Assembly: GCA_905236585.1 (NCBI GenBank)
Contig: CAJOQZ010000300.1
Coordinates: 1 to 7,279 of the forward strand
DNA: 7,279 nucleotides
Origin: an uncultured Lachnospiraceae bacterium
Lineage (GTDB): Bacteria; Bacillota; Clostridia; Lachnospirales; Lachnospiraceae
Direction: 5' to 3'
A program made the position numbers and the translations under genes. Below the pieces are notes generated by a model. The model made no database searches. It was not told where the DNA came from and was given only the letters and a program-made list of their open reading frames with translations. Below are positions 1 through 5,056 of this stretch, piece after piece (the stretch's first letter is position 1; the number at the start of each line of letters is the position of its first letter).

Positions 1-7
1 AATAAGA

Positions 8-57
8 TCAAACGAAAGGGCAGTTATTGTTATAATTCAAGCTGCTTTTTCGTTTGA
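8..57. repeat. Inverted repeat / possible terminator downstream of kptA
   Basis: A perfect 10-bp inverted repeat, TCAAACGAAA (8-17) and TTTCGTTTGA (48-57), continues inward to GCAG (20-23) and CTGC (42-45). That makes a long hairpin with an 18-nt loop and a 2-nt internal mismatch, which becomes two G-U pairs in plus-strand RNA. It is the only strong hairpin downstream of kptA, about 95 bases beyond its stop, so it may end that transcript. The trailing sequence on the minus strand (TCTTATT) is only mildly U-rich, so the terminator role is uncertain. Nothing else is recognisable in positions 1-106. Confidence 0.45.
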
Positions 58-151
58 CCTTACAGCGATTCTAACCTAAAGAATTTCACGAGCATTTTTT
101 ACTGCATTACACTATCTTCTCCATGTAGTTTACCGGCACTGCCTTAATCAG

Positions 152-661
152 TCACACGCCGTTTACTGATCTGTAAAAAACATATCCATCCCCGTGCATT
201 TCCCCGCTTTTGATACGATAGATCACGGGTTTGCCATGACGTATCCCGACTTTTCTGGCGGTCTCTTCATCTCCAGAAAGATGCACATACAGTCTGGACT
301 TTGGTATCAGACCCTCACGATCTATGGCTTCCTCGTACTTCGTTGCCGTACCATGAAAAAGCATCTCCGGCGGTTCCACCTGCTCCAGCCCAACATCGAC
401 AGGAATCGAATGCCCCTGGTTTGCCCGGATTAGGGTTTTATCATCATTGAAGGAATATCTCTGCTTTTCATCCTGGGCGACAATCCGCTCTAAATCTTCC
501 AAAGTTATCGGATGCGTCCTGCTCACACCGGCGATTAGTTCTGACACATCAGCCCAGCCATGCTCATCAAGCGTGATGCCGATAGTCTCCGGCTTATGGC
601 GGAGTATCAGGGATATGAACTTGCTCGTTTTCTTATCTGACTTGGCTAAACTACTACTCAT
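152..661 (-). CDS. kptA: RNA 2'-phosphotransferase (Tpt1/KptA family), C-terminus cut by an in-frame TGA
   Basis: This is KptA/Tpt1, the cytoplasmic enzyme that removes a 2'-phosphate from RNA using NAD+, releasing ADP-ribose 1'',2''-cyclic phosphate and nicotinamide. In yeast it finishes tRNA splicing; its bacterial role is unknown. Family marks are the catalytic LRH at residues 20-22 (R21, H22), HGWADVSEL at 34-42, RYSF at 68-71 (R68 probably the third catalytic residue), the IRANQGHS signature at 78-85, LFHGT at 101-105, VHLS at 126-129 and VGIRHGKPV at 138-146. The fourth catalytic Arg is R123 or R141. The start ATG has GGGGA about 9 bases upstream. The frame stops after NGV at a TGA where the family has Trp. 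Past it, LIKAVPVNYMEKIV reads on in the same frame to a TAA at 107-109, matching the usual L...VP..Y tail and giving 184 residues, a typical length. TGG encodes Trp at W36 and TGA ends neighbouring genes, so recoding is unlikely. The catalytic core is complete, so the shortened enzyme might still work. Confidence 0.92.
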   Translation of the reverse strand: MSSSLAKSDKKTSKFISLILRHKPETIGITLDEHGWADVSELIAGVSRTHPITLEDLERIVAQDEKQRYSFNDDKTLIRANQGHSIPVDVGLEQVEPPEMLFHGTATKYEEAIDREGLIPKSRLYVHLSGDEETARKVGIRHGKPVIYRIKSGEMHGDGYVFYRSVNGV

Positions 662-805
662 TTACCAGTTTCCCCGTCATATGCGCTATCTCGATTTTCA
701 GGCAGCACACCCTTGAAAATGCGTGTGTCATCCTCTTATCGTACCACAGGATAAATCCACATAGGCACACTCATCTGCATTGTATATCGGTTGGGTCTTC
801 TCCAT
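658..805 (-). pseudogene. Frameshifted remnant resembling the N-terminus of a type-B carboxylesterase
   Basis: An ATG at 805 opens a 25-codon frame ending in VDLSCGTIRG and a TGA at 728. In the next frame the sequence continues EDDTRIFKGV and runs to a TGA at 658-660 that overlaps the kptA start codon. Joined across one frameshift, the two pieces resemble the start of para-nitrobenzyl-esterase-type carboxylesterases (V....G.IRG....DD..IFKGIPYA). After FKGV the resemblance stops (LPENRDS instead of PYA), so only about 40 residues of the ancestor survive. A TATAAT sits at 819-824 but has no good -35 at normal spacing. The assignment rests on a short pattern recalled from the family. An alternative is chance coding-like sequence in the kptA leader. 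Confidence 0.4.
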
Positions 806-894
806 TTTTACAGACCAAATTATAAAATTTCTGTGAACTTACTGCAGCCCCTATAATGCACAGGAATGATGGCAGATATGTGTCGGAAAACAAA

Positions 895-976
895 GTTCGA
901 CTGCAAAATGCCATAGGAACATACACGTCTTAAGTGTTCGACGGCGGAATGCCATAGGAACATACACGTCTTAAGT
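895..976. repeat. 41-bp tandem direct repeat, two units
   Basis: Two adjacent 41-bp units (895-935 and 936-976) differ at only three positions, all in the first 12 bases. Each begins GTTCGAC(T/G)GC and carries ATGCCATAGGAACATACACG followed by TCTTAAGT. A third GTTCGACGGC begins at 977 but leads into a different right half. The unit itself contains the inverted motif GAACA...TGTTC and looks like an amplified left half of the palindromic repeat that follows. Frames through it are periodic translations of the repeat, not a gene. Confidence 0.85.
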
Positions 977-1023
977 GTTCGACGGCAAATATGCCTTAAC
1001 CTCACACGGAGAAATGTTTGTTC
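958..1023 (+). repeat. Palindromic intergenic repeat, copy 1 (divergent left arm)
   Basis: This 66-bp stretch matches the repeat at 2961-3025 and 6469-6603. It has the core TTCGACGGCAAATATGCCTT, then CCTCACACGGAG and a right arm ending TGTTTGTTC. The left arm, GAACATACACGTCTTAAGTG, has drifted from the canonical GAACAAACG..TCTCCGTG, although the outer GAACA/TGTTC pairing remains. It lies between the symporter terminator and the kptA leader, orientation plus. Confidence 0.75.
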
Positions 1024-1065
1024 ACAGCATAAAATTTAATTTCCTTTTTCCTGCTATAATAAATC

Positions 1066-1094
1066 ATCAGGGAAGTCAGACCGGCTTCCCTGAT
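1066..1094 (-). terminator. Hairpin terminator candidate after the symporter gene
   Basis: ATCAGGGAAG (1066-1075) and CTTCCCTGAT (1085-1094) form a perfect 10-bp stem with a 9-base loop, about 40 bases past the symporter TAA. On the minus strand it is followed by GATTTATTATA, a moderate U-rich tail. It fits a Rho-independent terminator for the gene ending at 1136. Confidence 0.6.
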
Positions 1095-1135
1095 AAATAC
1101 ATCTATCAGATATCTATTAGAAATCTATTCAATTT

Positions 1136-2821
1136 TTAGTGTTCGCTTTCCCGATATTTTTCTATATCTAACAGTCCCTCTCTCTTCGCGACGATTAGCG
1201 CTGCCGCCATGTCGCCGGTCGTATTCGACATCGTATCAAACATATCCAAAAACGGCGCGATCCCCAGGACGATGCCAATGGAATCCACGGGTACATTCAT
1301 TACTTCCAGCACGATGCCTAAGCATACGAACGCTGCCCCCGGAACCCCGGGTGCGCCAAGCGACAAGAGGATGATCGTTACCACCAGCGTCGCTATCGTC
1401 TGACTTTGTATTTGCACGCCATACGCCCTTGCCAAAAACAATCCGTTTACCATTAGGAAAATGCAGGTTCCATCCATATTCACCGTCGCTCCCAGCGGTA
1501 TGGAAAAGTTTGATATCTTGGGTGAAATGCCGAGTTTTTCCGTACAGACTTTCATATTCGTCGGCATGGCGGCGGAACTGGATGAGAGCGTAAAACTTGT
1601 CAGCATTCCCTCCCATGCTTTTCGAAAGAACGTAATCGGATTCAATCGTCCCAAAACCAAAATAAGCAGCCCATACACGGCAAGCATGCAAAATACCGCT
1701 AATATCTGCGTCCCCGCCATGGCGAGAACCGATAATAACGAATCGCTTCCGATCTCAACCATAACGAGGGCAACGGAACAGAATACCGCAACGGGGATCA
1801 AACGGCTTATTATTGCGGTGATCGTAAGGAAAAGAGAATTTAACGCGTCAAAAAGCCCCTGCAGCATCGCAGAATACTCGCCGACCATTCCTACCGCCAT
1901 GCCGCAGATGACGGCAAGGAATATTAACTGGAGCGTGTCGGATTCCAAAAACGGCTCAATAAAATTCGACGGCACAATATTGACGATCGTGTTGATAAGG
2001 GAAGTATCTACGCCCGTATCTATGTTTATATTCTCCGTTGTCCCCGCAAACTGCAGAGCAAAGCCAAAATCACCGGGATGCAGCAAAAGCGCGATCCCCA
2101 TGGAAAGAAATACCGCAATTACCGTCGTAAAAAGATACATTCCCATCACTTTCGCGCCGATGCGCCCCAGTTCGGCGATATCCTTAAACTGGGAGATGCA
2201 CGAGACGATAGAGAAGAATACGACCGGGGCAATGATGATCTTAAGCGCGTTCATAAAACAGGTCTTTATCGGCGTAAGCACATATACGCTTAAGCCGGAC
2301 GATACCGCCTCGGGAAAGACCTCGCTCATCAAAAGCCCGAACAACAGCCCCAAAAAAAGCGCAGCGAAGGTATAGAAAAGCCCGGATTTTTTCGCCTGAC
2401 CGGAAAGGATTCTTACGCTGTTTTTGCCCCGGCTTCTTGAAAACTTAAGGCTTTCGCCATGCGCCTTCAAAAGAATCGCCCTCGCCGCTTCCGATACGTC
2501 GTCTTCTTCCTCCTCGGAAAGACCGTTACCCAACAGATCGGCGTGATCATACGGGTCATACTCCCTTCCCAATGCGCTAATGACGACCTGCGCATCGCCA
2601 AGCGCCTTTCTTACCTTAACCGACAAAAACGCGCCATCATCCGCATGCTCGATTATCTGTGCGGCGCACTCCTCCGCCAAAAGCAGGGTTTTTAACAGCA
2701 GATTCTTATTGGTACCCAGATCGTTAAGGGAATGCTCGATAAACTCCATACAGGAGGCAATTTCATCTCCCGTACCCACCTTAATTTTCTTCTTTCGATT
2801 ATAAAATATCATCCTTACCAT
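1136..2821 (-). CDS. DAACS-family sodium-coupled symporter with N-terminal degenerate HATPase-like domain
   Basis: Residues ~145-550 are a glutamate/dicarboxylate-type (DAACS, SLC1-like) transporter that would import a small anionic or neutral solute with Na+ or H+. The core is complete: first helices at ~147-168 and 180-208, serine-rich HP1 SSSSAAMP (413-420), NMDGT in TM7 (448-452), HP2 GAPGVPG (489-495) and the TM8 motif LDMFDTMSNTTGD (525-537). Compared with GltPh, D526, N533 and D537 match D394, N401 and D405, but R397 is D529 and D390 is A522. The Arg that grips an acidic side chain is therefore missing, so glutamate or dicarboxylate transport is doubtful. Residues ~10-140 are an extra cytoplasmic domain resembling anti-sigma/histidine-kinase ATPase folds: LLAEECAAQIIEHA (47-60) at the N-box with Gln for Asn, LGREYDP (84-90) at the G1-box, and a final strand RGKNSVRILS (131-140). 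Nucleotide binding is doubtful. Ordinary family members lack this domain and run about 400-450 residues. AAGGA is only two bases before the first ATG but 11 before M4, so M4 (2812) may be the true start. It has its own promoter and terminator. Confidence 0.9.
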   Translation of the reverse strand: MVRMIFYNRKKKIKVGTGDEIASCMEFIEHSLNDLGTNKNLLLKTLLLAEECAAQIIEHADDGAFLSVKVRKALGDAQVVISALGREYDPYDHADLLGNGLSEEEEDDVSEAARAILLKAHGESLKFSRSRGKNSVRILSGQAKKSGLFYTFAALFLGLLFGLLMSEVFPEAVSSGLSVYVLTPIKTCFMNALKIIIAPVVFFSIVSCISQFKDIAELGRIGAKVMGMYLFTTVIAVFLSMGIALLLHPGDFGFALQFAGTTENINIDTGVDTSLINTIVNIVPSNFIEPFLESDTLQLIFLAVICGMAVGMVGEYSAMLQGLFDALNSLFLTITAIISRLIPVAVFCSVALVMVEIGSDSLLSVLAMAGTQILAVFCMLAVYGLLILVLGRLNPITFFRKAWEGMLTSFTLSSSSAAMPTNMKVCTEKLGISPKISNFSIPLGATVNMDGTCIFLMVNGLFLARAYGVQIQSQTIATLVVTIILLSLGAPGVPGAAFVCLGIVLEVMNVPVDSIGIVLGIAPFLDMFDTMSNTTGDMAAALIVAKREGLLDIEKYRESEH

Positions 2822-2868
2822 TTTCCTTATCTTAGGCTGCCACTGAGATTTCTTTCTGTTTGGCGGCG

Positions 2869-2897
2869 ATTATAGCACAAGGGCGAAAAAAACACAA
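2869..2897 (-). promoter_or_regulatory. Sigma-A promoter for the symporter gene
   Basis: On the minus strand TTGTGT (2897-2892) is separated by exactly 17 bases from a perfect TATAAT (2874-2869). Transcription should begin near 2862, giving a leader of about 40 nt that ends at AAGGA just before the ATG. The palindromic repeat locus lies immediately upstream of the -35. Confidence 0.8.
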
Positions 2898-2906
2898 GAT
2901 ATGAAC

Positions 2907-2960
2907 GAAATCTCACACGAAAACAATCTTTTGTGTGAGGTTGAGGCACTATTGCTTTAA
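2907..2960 (-). repeat. Degenerate second copy of the palindromic repeat
   Basis: Read on the minus strand, GCAATAGTGCCTCAACCTC followed by ACAC repeats the core and right half of the neighbouring copy with a few changes, 44 bp away. Its ends form CTCACAC (2912-2918) and GTGTGAG (2933-2939) around a loop rich in A and T, so it could fold on its own. It sits between the better copy and the symporter promoter. Confidence 0.6.
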
Positions 2961-3025
2961 GAACAAACGCTTCTCCGTGTGAGGTTAAGGCATTATTGCC
3001 GTCGAACACGGAGATTCGTTTGTTC
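2961..3025 (-). repeat. Palindromic intergenic repeat, best-preserved copy (65 bp)
   Basis: The outer arms GAACAAACG (2961-2969) and CGTTTGTTC (3017-3025) are perfect inverted repeats. They continue inward as TCTCCGTGT against ACACGGAGA with a 2-base mismatch between. The centre, on the minus strand, is TCGACGGCAATAATGCC, itself containing GGCA-ATAA-TGCC. The whole element can form one long hairpin on either strand. It has no run of T after it, so it is not a typical terminator. No clear target-site duplication is visible at its ends. Confidence 0.85.
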
Positions 3026-3100
3026 GCAAAAAAATAAAATCCTAAAAGGCATGAAGGGCGAAAAGGTATGGCAGGGCGTTCTCGAAATGGAACATCCTTA

Positions 3101-3127
3101 AGAGGGCAGTACTACTGCCCTCTTTTT
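3101..3127. terminator. Hairpin terminator at the end of the three-gene operon
   Basis: AGAGGGCAGT (3101-3110) and ACTGCCCTCT (3114-3123) make a perfect 10-bp stem with a 3-base loop, starting 5 bases past the TGA of the minus-strand gene. The T run (3123-3127) follows the stem on the plus strand. On the minus strand the stem is followed only by TTAAGG, so termination there may be weaker or the element may be bidirectional. Confidence 0.7.
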
Positions 3128-3128
3128 C

Positions 3129-3980
3129 TCAGCCGGCTTCCTTTCTGCTTCCGCAGAAGATTTCGGAACCGATGCGACCCGGAATCAGTTTTTCTGTAAG
3201 CGCCCGCGTTGCGGGACTCTTTCTGGAAATCCTTACCACTGTTTCCGGCGGATATATCCGCAATGCCATCTGAATGGAGTAAGAGAGCATATACCCTAGA
3301 TTCTTCCGGTATTCCGGTCCATAGGCAAAAAACAGTACCGGAATCAGCACGCCGGATGGGGTCCGCCGGATCAGAAACAACCCTGTCACCCTCTCCCCGG
3401 AACTTACGCAGGCGGAAATCTCTGCATCGAACCAGCCCTTTGACAGAAAGGCAATATCCTCTATGACGCCCATGTGCCCCTTAAACAGGATTTGCTTTAC
3501 GGCGTCCCGAAACTGCAGGATCGTCAGATCTCCGATATTTCCGATATAATCCGGAAACTTATGCTTTTTTCCGACCTCTGTCTGTCCAAGTTCCCCCAAT
3601 GTAACGGCAATGACGTCATCCTCCTTTTTTTCCAAAGTAAAGCCATGCTCCGCCAGAGCCTTCGCCTCTTCCTCGCTTTCGAGTTCGTAAAAACTTTCGA
3701 CGACCTCGTCCTCCTTTACGGAAGTTTGCAGATAATATGCATGCATGGCGTCCGCGGTCTGTTTGTCGTCAGACCTTACCATGCAGATCCTGCTTTTCGT
3801 ATCTTCCTCGCTTTCGGAATGCAATAGTTCATATACGAAAGCGCCCACCGCTTTCTCATCATCATCTACGGCGCCGATCCCGCCGTAATAGATCCGCTTC
3901 ATATCTTCGCAAAGATCTTCTCCTAAAAGCGCCGCGAAATCGTCCAGATTATCCTCCGAAATCTCAATGGTACCCATCAC
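3129..3980 (-). CDS. Unrecognised cytoplasmic protein, probably two degenerate GNAT-like domains
   Basis: This is a soluble acidic protein of about 283 residues with no signal peptide or membrane helix. Residues ~3-130 have the order of a GNAT acetyltransferase fold: a first strand and helix (TIEISEDNLDDFAALL), paired strands around GIGAVDDDEKAVGAFVYEL, and a closing AEHGFTLEKKEDDVIAVTL like the family's EKxGF end. Residues ~141-270 repeat the pattern, with strand LIPVLFFAYGPE (212-223), a helix at 228-242 and RISRKSPATRALTEKL at 250-265, like the final GNAT strand and helix. The acetyl-CoA loop Q/RxxGxG/A is not clearly present; KNLGYM (226-231) is the nearest. Catalysis is therefore uncertain and the domains may instead bind a ligand. 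It is translationally coupled to the membrane protein before it: that gene's TGA overlaps the ATG at 3977 by one base (TGATG). A GTG at 3980, 8 bases after GGAG, is an equally good start. The coupling suggests the two products act together. Confidence 0.8.
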   Translation of the reverse strand: MMGTIEISEDNLDDFAALLGEDLCEDMKRIYYGGIGAVDDDEKAVGAFVYELLHSESEEDTKSRICMVRSDDKQTADAMHAYYLQTSVKEDEVVESFYELESEEEAKALAEHGFTLEKKEDDVIAVTLGELGQTEVGKKHKFPDYIGNIGDLTILQFRDAVKQILFKGHMGVIEDIAFLSKGWFDAEISACVSSGERVTGLFLIRRTPSGVLIPVLFFAYGPEYRKNLGYMLSYSIQMALRIYPPETVVRISRKSPATRALTEKLIPGRIGSEIFCGSRKEAG

Positions 3981-5020
3981 AATACACGCTCCATAAACTC
4001 TTCCGCCGTTTCCGTCTTCTTTTTCAAAACGCTGTCCGCCTTTATCTCATAAAGCGCCTGCACATCCTCGATCACCATGGCAAGCGGTCCCCTGTGCCGT
4101 GCGTTCGTCAACACCACCACCCTGCCGTCGCCGCAGAGGATGGGCTCACAGTCTTTCGGCAGCTGGCTTCTTAATATCCCTGAAAACGCCTTCCTTTCCT
4201 CCGGGGAATCCGGCATAAAGATCATTGCGCTGTGGGGATCGTATTTCTTTTTTCGCGCCAGCCCTTTTAAGAAGTTGACAAAGTCCATATTGTAGAACTC
4301 TGTTTCCATGTCCATATAGCGCTGGACGCGGGTGATGGAGATATAGATCAACACAACGCCTATGGCGCTGCCCAGCGCAGAAAAGTCCCATCCGGTAACA
4401 TCTTCGATTACCCATCCGGCAAATACCGGGATGAAAAAAAACCATGGATTAAAAAAACGAAGGTATTCGTTCTGTCTTTTATATTCCCGCAGCAGCCACA
4501 GGCTCAGCAGAAAATAAAGTGTGCGTACAATATAAAATACGACGAGGGCAACAAGGAAAACATAGTACCCCTGCTCCGACATAAGCGCCAGAGGAATGCA
4601 GACGCAGGTAAACACTGCCGAAACGATAAGCGGCATAAAACCGACCCAAAATCTGCGCCGCAAGTATTCCCTGTCCTCAAAAAGCGTCCAACACATAAGC
4701 GTAATCCACATGAACAGAAACACCACGGTTAAGAAGATATCGACGAGCCATGCCAAAACCGCCGCGGCATACCACGCCTTTAGATCCGCTTCGGACAGCA
4801 TCCCGAAGTCCTCCGGCACAAGGCCGCCAATTTGTATATCCGCATATGCTTTCAGCAGATACAGGACGGAAATGATAAGCGTCACCACGCTGAGGCGGTG
4901 AAAATACGCTCTTTGCGGCGTATTTTCACCAGGAAGCCGACGCATGCTTATCAACTGCCAAATCACAAGAAGCACGGCAGCCAGATCCGCCGCAAAAGAA
5001 ACATATTGCCTTGCGCTCAT
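3977..5020 (-). CDS. Multi-pass membrane protein with degenerate GGDEF-like C-terminus
   Basis: The first ~230 of 347 residues form about seven hydrophobic segments, roughly at 10-26, 43-60, 85-112, 124-147, 151-176, 190-206 and 213-230. The rest is soluble, probably cytoplasmic. The soluble part begins like a GGDEF domain: DMETEFYNMDFVNFL (237-251) resembles the D.LTGLYN...F entry motif. PILCGDGRVVVLT (293-305) then sits where RxGGDEFxxxL would be, with GGDEF changed to CGDGR. It is also short, about 115 residues against a normal 160, and the usual substrate and metal motif between those points is missing. It cannot be expected to make cyclic-di-GMP and is more plausibly a sensor or scaffold. 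AGGAG lies 11 bases before the ATG. The gene starts 36 bases after the lipoprotein gene and overlaps the next one, so all three should share a transcript. The seven-helix reading is from hydrophobicity by eye, and the GGDEF link is an inference. Confidence 0.82.
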   Translation of the reverse strand: MSARQYVSFAADLAAVLLVIWQLISMRRLPGENTPQRAYFHRLSVVTLIISVLYLLKAYADIQIGGLVPEDFGMLSEADLKAWYAAAVLAWLVDIFLTVVFLFMWITLMCWTLFEDREYLRRRFWVGFMPLIVSAVFTCVCIPLALMSEQGYYVFLVALVVFYIVRTLYFLLSLWLLREYKRQNEYLRFFNPWFFFIPVFAGWVIEDVTGWDFSALGSAIGVVLIYISITRVQRYMDMETEFYNMDFVNFLKGLARKKKYDPHSAMIFMPDSPEERKAFSGILRSQLPKDCEPILCGDGRVVVLTNARHRGPLAMVIEDVQALYEIKADSVLKKKTETAEEFMERVL

Positions 5021-5056
5021 AATATCGAATACTCCTGTTTTCCCTGTATGTCAGCC

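Noticed and set aside
152..154. Reassigned genetic code (TGA read as Trp) to explain the kptA stop
   Set aside because: TGA ends the genes at 3129, 3977 and 5057, and Trp is encoded by TGG within kptA itself.
820..1005. A 61-codon minus-strand frame across the tandem repeat
   Set aside because: Its middle is a periodic translation of the 41-bp repeat, it has no ribosome site, and it resembles no protein.
1054..1059. A plus-strand TATAAT that might be a promoter
   Set aside because: There is no -35 at suitable distance and no plus-strand gene downstream; it lies in an A/T-rich stretch beside the terminator.
1461..2375. A 304-codon plus-strand frame
   Set aside because: It lies opposite the symporter coding sequence, whose family motifs are clear, and it has no recognisable motif or ribosome site.
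2827..3009. A 60-codon minus-strand frame upstream of the symporter
   Set aside because: It runs through the palindromic repeat and the symporter promoter, and its composition is that of the repeat.
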